Source: CBCXVS01 sp965178525
GTDB lineage: Bacteria; Tectomicrobia; Entotheonellia; Entotheonellales; Entotheonellaceae
Assembly: GCA_965178525.1 (NCBI GenBank)
Contig: CBCXVS010000070.1
Coordinates: 1-27,508, forward strand
Length of the DNA: 27,508 bases
Direction: 5' to 3'
The notes below the pieces were generated by a model. It was given only the letters and a program-made list of their open reading frames with translations, did not search any database and was not told the origin of the DNA. Shown one piece after another: positions 15,279-24,182 of the stretch. Every line of letters starts with the position of its first letter. The first letter of the stretch is position 1. The translations under genes and the position numbers were made by a program.

Positions 15279-16388
15279 ATGGCAGGATTAGTAGAGCGTC
15301 CAACGCCGCGATTCGACTGGTTTATCCCTATCGATGGAGACGGCGCCCACATTGGCACCTTACAGGCCGAGCGACCGCCCACGTTTGACAATCTGAAGCA
15401 AATCGTTTTGGCGGCCGAACAGCGCGGCTTCTACTCGTTGCTGATTCCAACGCGTTTCGCCAACGGACTCTTTGACGAAACCGCGCCGCTGGCTGAAACC
15501 TGGACCATGGTGACGGCGTTAGCCGCCGTCACCTCTCGGATACGCTTTCTCATCGCCATCCGCCCGGGATTCATCTCGCCGGGATTGTTTGCCAAGATGG
15601 CCGCCACGTTGAGTGAACTGAGTGGCGGCCGCATCGATCTCAACGTGGTGCCGGGGGGCATTCAAGGGGACTTTGAGCGCTTTGGGGAAATGAGCGATCA
15701 CGATACGCGCTACGAGCGGGCCGAGGAGTTTATTGCGGCGTTACGCACGGTCTGGGCGACGCCCCAGCCGGTGGTCTATGAGGGCCGCTTCATCCATTTC
15801 AATGGCGCCATCTGCTCGCCCGGTCCCGTGGGTGCAGGACTCCAGTTCTACCTGGGCGGCGCCTCGCCTGCCGCGCTGGAGCTCGCCGGACGGCAATCCG
15901 ACGTCTATCTAGGGTGGATCCAACCCCGCGGCGACGTCGCCGCGCATCTGGACAGGGCGCGTCTCGCATTCGCCAAAGCGGAACGGCCGGCCGGCTTCGG
16001 TCTGCGTTCGCACCTTATTGTGCGTGACACCGAAGCGGCGGCCTGGACGGCGGCAGATGACCTCCTCTCGCAGGCGGATGAACAGGTCAAAGCCCAGCGT
16101 CGTGCGATCTTTGCCGGGACGCCGATGGTGGGACAGCAAGCCCAGGCGCAGGTCGTCGAGCAGCACCGCCTGGACCGGCATCTGTGGAACGGTATTTCAA
16201 CGGTGCGGGTCAACTGTGGCTCCGCCCTGGTGGGCACACCGGAGCAAATCGCGCAGGAACTCCTGGGCTACTGGCGTCTCGGAATTGATGAGTTCATTCT
16301 CTCCGGCTATCCTCACCTGGAGGAATGTCACCGCACCGCAGACACGCTCATCCCGCTCACGCAGGAGCTGATCGAGCGTGAGCGGTAA
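15279..16388 (+). CDS. SsuD-like FMNH2-dependent monooxygenase (LLM class)
   Basis: A 369-residue luciferase-fold protein closest in pattern to alkanesulfonate monooxygenase SsuD: WFIPIDGDGAHIGT near the N-terminus, AAVTSRIRFLIAIRPGFISPGLFAKMAATLSELSGGRIDLNVVPGG (compare the SsuD S-G-G-R-x-x-x-N-V-V-x-G-G element), FERFGEMSDHDTRYERAEEFIAALRTVW and a late VGTPEQIAQELLGYWRLGIDEFILSGYPHLEE. SsuD-type enzymes release sulfite from organosulfonates using FMNH2. No reductase or ABC transporter genes lie nearby, so the substrate remains open. GAGAAGGAA precedes the ATG. Confidence 0.87.
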   Translation: MAGLVERPTPRFDWFIPIDGDGAHIGTLQAERPPTFDNLKQIVLAAEQRGFYSLLIPTRFANGLFDETAPLAETWTMVTALAAVTSRIRFLIAIRPGFISPGLFAKMAATLSELSGGRIDLNVVPGGIQGDFERFGEMSDHDTRYERAEEFIAALRTVWATPQPVVYEGRFIHFNGAICSPGPVGAGLQFYLGGASPAALELAGRQSDVYLGWIQPRGDVAAHLDRARLAFAKAERPAGFGLRSHLIVRDTEAAAWTAADDLLSQADEQVKAQRRAIFAGTPMVGQQAQAQVVEQHRLDRHLWNGISTVRVNCGSALVGTPEQIAQELLGYWRLGIDEFILSGYPHLEECHRTADTLIPLTQELIERER

Positions 16389-16426
16389 GTACCGAAACCA
16401 CCTGACAGGTCTAGTTTTCCAAAGCT

Positions 16427-17710
16427 TTACAGGGCTGTAAAACACTCCGTCCGCACAATATCCTCAAACGTTTCCCGGCGGGACATCAGATACGGGATAC
16501 CATCTTCCACCCAAACCTGGGGAGCACGGCCCAGAGAATCGTAGTTGGAGCTCATGGTCACGCCATAGGCGCCCGCATCATGAATCAGCAGCAAATCCCC
16601 ACACTGCACCAATGGGAGGGAACGCGGTTGCAACAGCTCATCGCCGTCACGCGTGAAGACATCCCCCGACTCGCAAATCGGGCCGGCGACGACGACGGAT
16701 TCGAGAGGCGCCGTGGGCGCAGCCTGCCAGACGCTGAGGCGATGGAACGAGCCGTACATCGCTGGCCGCACCAGGTCGTTAAAGCCCGCATCCACCAAGA
16801 CGAACGTCTGCCCCGGGCCTTTTGCATTGGTGGCCGTGCGTTTGACGTCGGTGATGCGGGAGACGATACAGGCTGACGGCGCCACGAGATAACGGCCGGG
16901 TTCGATCTCGACACGGATGGGGCGGCCCGACAAACGGCTGAAGCGTGCATGAGCTTCCTGCAGGATCTCGCCAAAGGATCGGAGGTCGACTTCGGGCGCA
17001 TCGGCCTGATACGTATGCGGAATACCACCCCCTAGATTGACCGCCTGCAGGTGTGGATAGGCGTCCACATGCCCGGCAAAAAAATCAACGAGTCGTTGCA
17101 TGTTGGCATAAAATTCATCGACCGTCGGTCCGGAGCCCACATGGGCATGGAGGAGGATGGTCGGCATCTCCTGACGCTCGGCCTCTTGGGCCACGGCGAA
17201 GGCGTCGTCGTACCAGATGCCATGCTTTGAACTCGGCCCGCCTGTGTCACAACTTTACACATGTCCATGTCCAAAGCCAGGATTGAGGCGCAACGCAATG
17301 GGGCCACGATAACCGGCAGTGGCGAGTTGCCGCACCATGCCTGGCGACCCAATGTTGGGCAACACGCCATGATCGCATACCACATCTAACGCGCGGTCCC
17401 GGAAGACGTCAGTGGTCAGTAACACGTGGGGAGGCGAGGCGCCCAGATCATAGCCGGCGGCCTGGGCACGCAGGACTTCATTACCAGAGACGGCATCGAT
17501 CCAGATGTGCTGATCCCGCATACGTTCGAGAACATGCCGGGCCGAACAGGCTTTCATCGCGTAACGCGCTTGTAACCCTGGCGCCGACGTGAGCTCTATG
17601 ATCTGGTCAATCCGCGTTTGCAACATCTGGGCATCATAGAGATAAAACGGGGTGCCGACGCGCTCGGCAATCCCGTGCAGATCCAGTCCCTGGAAAGCAG
17701 GCGTGTCCAT
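16427..17710 (-). pseudogene. lysA: Diaminopimelate decarboxylase homologue with an in-frame ochre stop
   Basis: The frame encodes a 427-residue E. coli-type LysA (420 residues there) interrupted by TAA at codon 152 (17255-17257). Before it: MKAC with PLP-lysine 53, and LRLNPGFGHGH. After it, still in frame: DTGGPSSKHGIWYDD, HAHVGSG, LGGGIPHTY, EIEPGRYLVAPS, GPICESGDVF and DAGAYGVTMSSNYDS, covering phosphate binding, substrate binding and the active-site Cys. The stop replaces a residue that is Gln in E. coli LysA (GHGHSQ), so a single C-to-T change explains it. GAGAGGAGACGA precedes the ATG. If real it would end lysine synthesis by this copy, unless another copy or readthrough exists; a sequencing error is also possible. 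Confidence 0.85.
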
Positions 17711-17808
17711 GACTCGTCTCCTCTCGCCGCGTGCTCACGAGGCGTCAATATGGTACAACGTAGGTTGTGCAGTCGACGGAAAGCTCTATCGTACCGCACA
17801 AACCGGAT

Positions 17809-17837
17809 TTGAGGCAAAGGGGCACGGTGGATACAAT
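17809..17837 (+). promoter_or_regulatory. Candidate sigma-70 promoter for the URC1-like/upp operon
   Basis: TTGAGG (17809-17814), exactly 17 nt, TACAAT (17832-17837), 64 nt before the ATG at 17902. An imperfect palindrome GTACAACGTAGGTTGTGC (about 17753-17770) lies farther upstream, towards the divergent lysA start. Confidence 0.5.
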
Positions 17838-17901
17838 GTCGCCTAGGGTTTCGGTACGGCCGAGACCGATTGTCATATAGGGTGAGTGGAGTGTAGGACT
17901 T

Positions 17902-19161
17902 ATGGCAGAGAAGCAAGCAAGTCCAAAACATATCGTTTTGACCTCACATCCGGGCACATTTGGGGCGCAACCGCGGCCCATTGTCTGGGGACACGGTGAC
18001 CCGCTGCAGCGGGGTCCGATCATCGCCACGCTAACGAATGTGAGCCAACGCAACGCCATCGGGACACACGCGGGCTCTTATGCCGTCTATCGCGCCCTCG
18101 CCGTCGCCAAAGGCGCCCTGGAATCAGACCATCGCCCGGATTTTACCCACACGGCTCCGGCCGAGTCACTCGGCCCATACGCCGCGTGGGCCGAGCCGGA
18201 CGCCATCGTCTCACTCGATCCCTTCGGCGCTGTGGCCTGCCAGATCTTTGCCGAGTTGTTACACCAGGGATACGACATCCGCCCGACCATTGCCGTGACC
18301 AAAGCCCGTATCCAAATGCCGGAGCTACTGGATGCGGTGACGCACAAACGGCTGCATATCGATGGCACGATTTTGCATCCCGGCCATGAGGTCAGCGTCA
18401 CCAAGGCGGCGATCGATCCGGTCTGGTACCTGCCGGGGATTGCCCGGCGCTTCGGCATTGATGACGCCACCCTACGGCGTACGTTGTTCGAACAGACTGG
18501 CGGCATGTTCCCCGAGTTAGTCACCCGGCCGGATTTGGACGTTTTCCTCCCACCGATTGGCGGCCTGACGGTCTACCTCATCGGCCCGGTAGCCGCCATG
18601 ACGGCGGCGGACAAGCCGCTGGCGGTGCGGGTACATGACGAGTGTAACGGCTCGGATGTATTCGGCTCGGATATCTGCACCTGCCGGCCCTATCTCGTGC
18701 ACGGCCTGGAAGAATGCATCCGCACGGCACAGGAAGGCGGCGCGGGAGTCATCGTCTACTGCCGCAAAGAAGGCCGCGCCTTGGGCGAGGTGACCAAATT
18801 TCTCGTCTACAATGCGCGCAAACGACAACCCGGTGGCGATCGTGCTGAGGCCTATTTTGCGCGCACCGAATGCGTCGCCGGCGTGCAAGACGTACGGTTC
18901 CAGGAACTCATGCCCGACGTCCTGCATTGGCTGGGCATCCGCAAAATCGATCGCTTCGTGTCGATGAGCGACATGAAGCACGAGGCGGTCTGCAAGTCCG
19001 GCATCGAGATCGTCGAGCGCGTCGCTCTCCCCGATGACCGCATTCCTGCCGATGCCCAGGTGGAGATGCTGGCCAAAAAAGCCGCGGGCTACTATGCGGA
19101 AGGCCCTATCCCTGATACGGTAGAACTGTCCCAAGCGCAGGGACGCGGCCTCGAAGCGTGA
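17902..19161 (+). CDS. GTP cyclohydrolase II homologue of the URC1 type (uracil metabolism)
   Basis: A 419-residue protein whose C-terminal half is a GTP cyclohydrolase II domain: VRVHDEC248...DIC259-T-C261 gives the C-x10-C-x-C zinc site of RibA, and YCRKEGRALGEVTKF corresponds to RibA's R-Q-E-G-R-G-I-G-L segment. It has an added N-terminal region of about 235 residues and a tail (HWLGIRKIDRFVSMSDMKHEA) not found in riboflavin-pathway RibA. This layout matches the URC1 proteins of the yeast and bacterial uracil catabolic pathway, whose genes cluster with uracil phosphoribosyltransferase, as here. AGGACTT precedes the ATG. The usual third partner (URC4/DUF1688) is not in the window. Confidence 0.85.
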   Translation: MAEKQASPKHIVLTSHPGTFGAQPRPIVWGHGDPLQRGPIIATLTNVSQRNAIGTHAGSYAVYRALAVAKGALESDHRPDFTHTAPAESLGPYAAWAEPDAIVSLDPFGAVACQIFAELLHQGYDIRPTIAVTKARIQMPELLDAVTHKRLHIDGTILHPGHEVSVTKAAIDPVWYLPGIARRFGIDDATLRRTLFEQTGGMFPELVTRPDLDVFLPPIGGLTVYLIGPVAAMTAADKPLAVRVHDECNGSDVFGSDICTCRPYLVHGLEECIRTAQEGGAGVIVYCRKEGRALGEVTKFLVYNARKRQPGGDRAEAYFARTECVAGVQDVRFQELMPDVLHWLGIRKIDRFVSMSDMKHEAVCKSGIEIVERVALPDDRIPADAQVEMLAKKAAGYYAEGPIPDTVELSQAQGRGLEA

Positions 19162-19202
19162 ATGCAGTCGGGTGGCGACGAGGAACAGGAAAGGGAATTG
19201 CG

Positions 19203-19832
19203 ATGGCTGCTGTGACCGTGATTGACCATCCTCTGGTGCAGCATAAGCTGACGTTGATGCGCCAGGCCGAGACCAGCGCCGCTGAGTTTCGGGCCTTGTT
19301 ACGTGAAATCAGCATGCTCCTCGCCTATGAAGTGACGCGGGATCTGCCCCTCACCTCGGTCGCGATCAACACCCCGTTGGCCCCGATGCAAGCTCCCCAG
19401 CTGGCGGGAAAAAAAACCGTCGTGGTGTCGATCATGCGGGCCGGAGACGGGATTCTCAATGGCATGCTACAGCTGATTCCGTCGGCCCGGGTCGGCCATA
19501 TCGGGTTGTATCGGGATCCGAAAACTCACATCGCAGTTGAGTATTATTTCAAAGTTCCCGAGGATATTGCCGAACGGCACGTCTTGATCGTCGATCCGAT
19601 GCTGGCCACGGGCAATTCAGCCGTTGCGGCTCTCTCACGGCTCAAACCTAGTGGGGCACAGTCCTACAAATTCGTTTGTCTTCTGGCCGCGCCGGAGGGC
19701 ATTCGTCATCTGCAGGAACAGCACCCCGATGTCCCGCTTTATACCGCTGCGATCGATGAATGCCTCAATGAACACGGCTATATCCTGCCCGGCTTAGGCG
19801 ATGCTGGCGATCGCTTATTCGGCACAAAGTAA
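19203..19832 (+). CDS. upp: Uracil phosphoribosyltransferase
   Basis: A 209-residue protein (E. coli Upp 208) converting uracil and PRPP to UMP. It shows SIMRAGDGILNGML (77-90), the PRPP-binding VLIVDPMLATGNSA (127-140) and the uracil-binding C-terminus AAIDECLNEHGYILPGLGDAGDRLFGTK. The frame continues upstream to overlap the previous stop, but GGAAAGGGA before ATG 19203 and homologue length set the start. It is 41 bp after the URC1-like gene, clearly one operon. In URC pathways UPRT activates uracil before ring opening; it can also simply salvage uracil. Confidence 0.95.
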   Translation: MAAVTVIDHPLVQHKLTLMRQAETSAAEFRALLREISMLLAYEVTRDLPLTSVAINTPLAPMQAPQLAGKKTVVVSIMRAGDGILNGMLQLIPSARVGHIGLYRDPKTHIAVEYYFKVPEDIAERHVLIVDPMLATGNSAVAALSRLKPSGAQSYKFVCLLAAPEGIRHLQEQHPDVPLYTAAIDECLNEHGYILPGLGDAGDRLFGTK

Positions 19833-19862
19833 GACCGGCTGGATCGACGTTGCCAGCCGGTC
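19833..19862 (+). terminator. Hairpin terminator after upp
   Basis: GACCGGCTGG (19833-19842) and CCAGCCGGTC (19853-19862) form a perfect 10-bp stem with a 10-nt loop, beginning directly after the upp stop codon. No clear U-run follows. Confidence 0.55.
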
Positions 19863-20133
19863 ATCAACACGGTTGACTTCACCCAGAGGGAGGCGCAGAA
19901 TAACACGACGTTTCCGGCCCAGGCCCGTGGGGGAGGATGGAACAAGTCGTGAGGACCTGAAGATGAGGGATGAATTTAGCCTAGAGACCCTCGATCCGAT
20001 TGCCGATGAGATCATCGCGGTTACACCCAGGACACACAGCCCATGACACGATTGATCACGTGAGTTGGCAGGTGCCGTCACGATGCCAGTGCCTTACGGT
20101 CCAATGGAGTCATATCGGTTGGACAGGAGCAAC
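19863..20133 (+). other. Leader region of the sigma factor gene
   Basis: 271 bp between the upp hairpin and the sigma-factor start. It contains a 27-codon open frame (ATG 19963 to TGA 20043; MRDEFSLETLDPIADEIIAV...) after GAGGACCTGAAG, in phase with the sigma gene but separated by two stops. It may be an upstream peptide or chance. No convincing promoter hexamers were found. Confidence 0.3.
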
Positions 20134-20988
20134 ATGGTACATCCAGAGAGCAACATCCCGAAAGTGACCCCGGATTCCCTCACCTCTTATCTGGCTGAAG
20201 TGCGCCGGCGGCCGGTGCCCACGCCGGAAGAAGAGATGGAACTCGGCCACCGTGTTCAAATGGGGGACACGAAGGCTGCACAAGAACTGGTGGAACGCAA
20301 CCTCCGTTTTGTCGTGCAGGTTGCCGGGAAATATCGAGGTTCCGATATACCGATGACCGACTTGATTAATGAGGGCAATCTCGGCTTGATCCATGCGGCG
20401 CGGAAGTTCGATCCCGATCGTGGCGCACGCTTTATTACGTATGCGGTCTGGTGGATCCGGCAAGCGATTACGCATGTCTTGGCTGAAGGCGGAGGCGCTG
20501 TCCGTCTCCCCATTAAACAGGCGGAGGCGTTGTCGAAGTTACGGCAAAAACTCGACGAGCTGCGGGAACAGACGAAACTCGAACCCACAACGGACGAGCT
20601 GGCTGTCGCCTTGGATATGAAGCCGGAAGATGTCGAGGATCTGCTTCGGGTCTACCGTCCGCATTTGTCACTGGATGCCCCCATCCGAGACGACACGGAA
20701 GTCACCCAATTCGACTTCCTCAAATCCAACCAACTCCCCTCCAGTGAGGAGCTCTACTTGCACGCCTCCTTGATCAGCGAAGTGCATAGTTTGCTCGAAT
20801 ACCTCGAGCCGCGTGAAGCGATGATTTTGCGGGCACGTTTCGGGTTTGACGACAAGCCCAAGAGCCTAGCGGCCATTGGGCGGGAACTCGGGCTGTCTCG
20901 GGAGCGCGTACGGCAGATCGAAACGCGGGTGCGCAGCAAACTCCGTGCCCTGGCTAAAGACAAGGCCCTCAGAAACTATCTGAATTAG
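20134..20988 (+). CDS. RNA polymerase sigma factor, sigma-70 family (RpoD/group 2 type)
   Basis: A 284-residue sigma factor without region 1.1. Region 1.2 is SLTSYLAEVRRRPVPTPEEE. Region 2 is RNLRFVVQVAGKYRG...DLINEGNLGLIHAARKFDPDRGARFITYAVWWIRQAI (core binding, -10 recognition and melting). Region 3 is RLPIKQAEALSKLRQKLDEL...EPTTDELAVALDM. Region 4 is LEPREAMILRARFGFDDKPKSLAAIGRELGLSRERVRQIETRVRSKLR, the -35 helix-turn-helix. Full regions 1.2 to 4 with short size fit a group 2 (RpoS-like) or RpoH-like stress sigma; the RpoH box is not evident. AGGAG before ATG 20134 supports that start over the upstream ATGs at 20083 and 20104. The next gene is convergent. Confidence 0.93.
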   Translation: MVHPESNIPKVTPDSLTSYLAEVRRRPVPTPEEEMELGHRVQMGDTKAAQELVERNLRFVVQVAGKYRGSDIPMTDLINEGNLGLIHAARKFDPDRGARFITYAVWWIRQAITHVLAEGGGAVRLPIKQAEALSKLRQKLDELREQTKLEPTTDELAVALDMKPEDVEDLLRVYRPHLSLDAPIRDDTEVTQFDFLKSNQLPSSEELYLHASLISEVHSLLEYLEPREAMILRARFGFDDKPKSLAAIGRELGLSRERVRQIETRVRSKLRALAKDKALRNYLN

Positions 20989-21038
20989 GCGCCCATAACA
21001 TGCGATTTCCAGCCCGGCAGGGTCCGGCTCCTCCTGCC

Positions 21039-22253
21039 TTATATCACCCCACTTTGACGCAACGCTGGCAATGCTTCCTGAGTATACCCGAGTTCTCCGC
21101 AGTACACCTGTGCATTGTGTTCGCCCAGCAACGGGGCTGGCAGACGCACACGCCAGGGTGTTTGGGAAAGATGCATGGGCAAACCGGGCAGCTGTAAGGT
21201 CCCAAGTTCCGGCTGATCCACGGCCATGAGAAAGCCGCGTTCGACGAGTTGCGGATGCGCGATTAATTCGTCCAACCGATATACCGGTGTAATCGGCAGA
21301 CGGTGTTCCCGGCATTGCTGAAAAATATCGGCTCGCGTCCGCGCCATGAACCAGTGCGCCAACGGCACTTCCAACTCAGGCGGCGGATCGTTCACAATTC
21401 TGCGGCGATTGTGAAAGCGCTCGTCTCCCGCCAGATCAGGCCGGCCGATCATGTCCAAGAGCCGTTCCCACTGCGCCCATTGGGGCGCCGTCACCCACAT
21501 GAAGCCATCGGCACAGCGAAAGAAGCTGGCCGGATAAATCGTGCTGGAGCCAAAACGGTGTCCGCGCATGCTGCGGGCGCCATCGAAATAATAATTGTTC
21601 AGGTACACGCCCGTTTGTAGCGTAGCCAGCACTTCCGATTCGGCAATATCAATCGCTTGGCCCTGGCCACTGCGATCTCGCACGAATAAGGCGAGCACCG
21701 TTGCGCTCGCCGCGCTCAGTCCCGCCTGATAACCCGCCTGGCTCAATGGCGGGACGAGCGGCGGGCGATCGTTTTCGCCTAAGCCCTCGCTCATACCGCT
21801 GAGGGCGCAAGAGGTAATGTCGGCTCCCTGGTAGTCACGATAAGGACCCGTCTGCCCATACGGCGTGATGGCCGTGACCACCAAGCGGGGGAAAGTCTGG
21901 CGTAGCTCGCTAGCCGTCAAGTGGTGTGACGTGAGGAGGCGCAGCATACAGTTGTGCAGCAAGACATCGGCCTGCTGGAGGAGCGCCTGCAGCAACTGAC
22001 CTCCGGTCGGGGTCTGCAGATTGAGGGTAATACCGCGCTTATTGGTGTTCAGCGCTAGGAACAAGCCACTACGCTCGGCATGCGGCACATCGTCGGGAAA
22101 CGGTCCATGGCGCCGTGTGCAATCCCCCCCCTCGGGCTGTTCAATCTTGATCACCTCAGCTCCAAAATCAGCTAAGAGCTTACCACAGTAGGGTACAGCA
22201 ATGCCCTCGCCGAGTTCAACAACCCGCACGCCAGCCAAAATATCCCCAGCCAT
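21039..22253 (-). CDS. CaiB/BaiF family III CoA-transferase, lacking the catalytic acid
   Basis: A 404-residue member of the formyl-CoA-transferase family: VRVVELGEGIAVPYCGKLLADFGAEVIKIEQPEGGD at the N-terminus, LNTNKRGITLNL, ITPYGQTGPYRDYQGADI and GQAIDIAESEVLATLQ. It is a clear paralogue of the gene at 24183-25424. The active-site acid (Asp169 in oxalate CoA-transferase; Asp or Glu in most relatives and Glu in the paralogue) corresponds to Gly174 in S-Q-A-G-Y-Q-A-G, so normal anhydride chemistry is doubtful. AGAGGGG precedes the ATG; the open frame upstream to 22394 overlaps the promoter candidate and is probably not translated. Confidence 0.87.
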   Translation of the reverse strand: MAGDILAGVRVVELGEGIAVPYCGKLLADFGAEVIKIEQPEGGDCTRRHGPFPDDVPHAERSGLFLALNTNKRGITLNLQTPTGGQLLQALLQQADVLLHNCMLRLLTSHHLTASELRQTFPRLVVTAITPYGQTGPYRDYQGADITSCALSGMSEGLGENDRPPLVPPLSQAGYQAGLSAASATVLALFVRDRSGQGQAIDIAESEVLATLQTGVYLNNYYFDGARSMRGHRFGSSTIYPASFFRCADGFMWVTAPQWAQWERLLDMIGRPDLAGDERFHNRRRIVNDPPPELEVPLAHWFMARTRADIFQQCREHRLPITPVYRLDELIAHPQLVERGFLMAVDQPELGTLQLPGLPMHLSQTPWRVRLPAPLLGEHNAQVYCGELGYTQEALPALRQSGVI

Positions 22254-22858
22254 AATCCCCTCTTTCCGTTGCGCGGTATCCGCCATGCGCCAGGCCACAT
22301 GACCTGAGACGGCCTCAGAATGTTTGAGGGGCATAATAGAGCGTGGCCGTGCGAAAGACAAGCGCGAGCGCCATGACGTAGGATACAGCAGCAAGCTGAC
22401 CTGCTATGTGCCACTCGGTGCGGGTTGTGTTCTAAGGGGTACAATGTGGGTCAGAGAGATCAAGCAAGACAAGTCAGAGACCCGGGAGCAGAGCCGGAGG
22501 CCAGAAAAACTCTACTCCCGGTGGGCGGATTCCGATGGGCTATCTATTCTCAACGGGGTGACCATGCCAAGCCCTCACATCCGGGCGTCCGTGGAGGTGA
22601 CGACAATCACGCCGAAGCATCTGCAAGCCAACATGATGCTCTGGCCTCAGTCAGCATGGTTCACGTTCCGGGGATGATCCTGTCCGTGTATGCTGACTCC
22701 AAAGATACCCCAGCGAGAGGCGAGTGCCTGTGAGAGCTGTCACCACGGTTGCGTAAGCCCGCTCATAATATGTGCGCAATCGTTCCCAACTCTATGCGCT
22801 AGGTATCTCAACCATGTGCCAATATGATCTGGTCCGAAACAACGCGAGCAGGAATACG
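22254..22858. other. Long intergenic region between CoA-transferase genes
   Basis: 605 bp without a gene I can support. Two plus-strand open frames (22324-22677, 22425-22733) lack Shine-Dalgarno sequences and overlap each other in different frames, so they look like chance. Near its right end is a promoter candidate on the minus strand for the first CoA-transferase. No repeat element is found here. Confidence 0.45.
22333..22361 (-). promoter_or_regulatory. Candidate sigma-70 promoter for the CoA-transferase at 21039-22253
   Basis: On the minus strand TTGTCT (22361-22356), 17-nt spacer, TATTAT (22338-22333), 79 nt before the ATG at 22253. The -35 is 4/6 and the -10 5/6 consensus. Confidence 0.45.
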
Positions 22859-24062
22859 CTACGTTAACACACCCGCCGCATCCAGACGGCGGATCTCCTC
22901 ATCCTCCAATCCCAGCACATCGCGGAGCACGTCCGCCGTATGCTCGCCGAGCAGCGGTCCGGGGCGATCCGGATGAGTCGGGACACCGGGAGAGCGCCAG
23001 GGCGGGCCAAGGACGGTCTGCACGCCCAGATTGGGATGGTCGACTGTACCCAACACACCGCGAAGGCGCAGATGCTCCGAATCCGCGAGCATGGCACTAT
23101 CCATAGTTGGGAAAGCCGCCACGCCAACCTGTTGCAGACGTGCCGTGACGTCTTCCGAGGTATGCCATTGCGTCCAGGCATTGAGCAGCTCATCTAAGAC
23201 CTGTTGATGTTGACCACGGCTCGCAGCATCGATAAAACGGGGGTCAGATTGCCATTCGGGGTGCTCGGCCGCTTCACACAGCGCCTGCCACTCCTGTTCG
23301 CTGCCCACAGCGATCGTGACCCAGCAGTCGTCTCCCCGACAGCGGTAACAGCCATGCGGCGCTAGGATATCATCCTGGTTACCCTGACGCCGCGGTGACT
23401 CGCCATTGATCGCATAATGCAACAAGGAATGGCCTGTCAGACAACTGATCGCTTCACGCGCGGCAAGGTCGGTGTGCTGGCCCTGGCCACTACGCCGCTT
23501 TGCATAGAGGGCCGTCAGCACAGCAAAGCACAGCGTCATGCCCACACGCAGGTCCATGGAAATACGCATCTCCGTAGGCGGGCCGTCCGCATAGCCGGTC
23601 AGATGGCCGACGCCGCTCAGCGCATTGAAGATACCGGCATAGCCAGCGTAGGCGCTTTCCGGGCCAACACTGCCATTGGCCGACGCCGACGCCATGATCA
23701 GGCCCGGATTGATGGCCTCTAGAGTCTCATAATCCAACCCCAGGCGCCGCATGACACCAGGGCGAAAATTTTCCACCACGACATCACAAGTGTGCCACAA
23801 GGCGTTTGACCAGCGTAATCGCCTCGGGCTTCGTGAGATTCAGGCTGACGCTACGCTTATTGAGATTGAGGTCGTTAAACTCCGAGGACGCATCCAGCGG
23901 CGCGCTCTGATAAAACCCGCGCCGAGACAAATCGGGCCGTCGATGCGATTCAACCTTGAGCACCTCCGCTCCCATAAAGCCTAACAACAGTGTCGCATAA
24001 GGGCCCGCCACGGCCCAACTGAAATCCAGTACCCGTACGCCTGGCAAAAACGGTTGTGTCAT
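22859..24062 (-). pseudogene. CaiB/BaiF family III CoA-transferase with a frameshift
   Basis: Two frames give one transferase of about 400 residues. The first 92 codons from ATG 24062 (AAAGGA upstream) read VRVLDFSWAVAGPYATLLLGFMGAEVLKVES...LNLNKRSVSLNLTKPEAITLVKRLVAH, then meet TGA at 23784-23786. The neighbouring frame continues as CDVVVENFRPGVMRRLGLDYETL through GQHTDLAAREAISCL to the normal C-terminus. Family members read KRLVAxxDVVVENF, so one extra T (AA on the plus strand, 23788-23789) explains the shift. The catalytic Asp is present (RISMDLRVG). It is more divergent than the two neighbouring transferases. Frameshift real or technical: undecided. Confidence 0.83.
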
Positions 24063-24073
24063 CGCGTCCGTCC

Positions 24074-24160
24074 TTTAAGCTATCAGCTATCAGCTAAAAC
24101 GCTGGGAGAAGAAATCTTGTATCTTCTTTTTTAGCTAACAGCTAACAGCTAATAGCTTTT
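24074..24160 (-). repeat. Heptad-repeat hairpin element, copy D
   Basis: On the minus strand: left arm AGCTATTAGCTGTTAGCTG..., core AAAAAAGAAGATACAAGATT, right arm AGCTGATAGCTGATAGCT. GUU/GAU triplets pair by G-U wobble as in copy B. It starts 22 nt after the stop codon of the CoA-transferase at 24183 and ends 11 nt before the next transferase's ATG, so it separates two same-strand genes and borders the downstream Shine-Dalgarno. Confidence 0.87.
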
Positions 24161-24182
24161 CAAGATTTGCGGTGCGCAGCAC

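Noticed and set aside
16426..16441. Inverted repeat TTTACAGGGCTGTAAA as terminator of lysA or the SsuD-like gene
   Set aside because: It contains the lysA stop codon, has only a 6-bp AT-rich stem and no U-tract.
22324..22733. Two overlapping plus-strand open frames between CoA-transferase genes
   Set aside because: Different frames over the same bases, no ribosome sites, no family resemblance, and they overlap a minus-strand promoter candidate.
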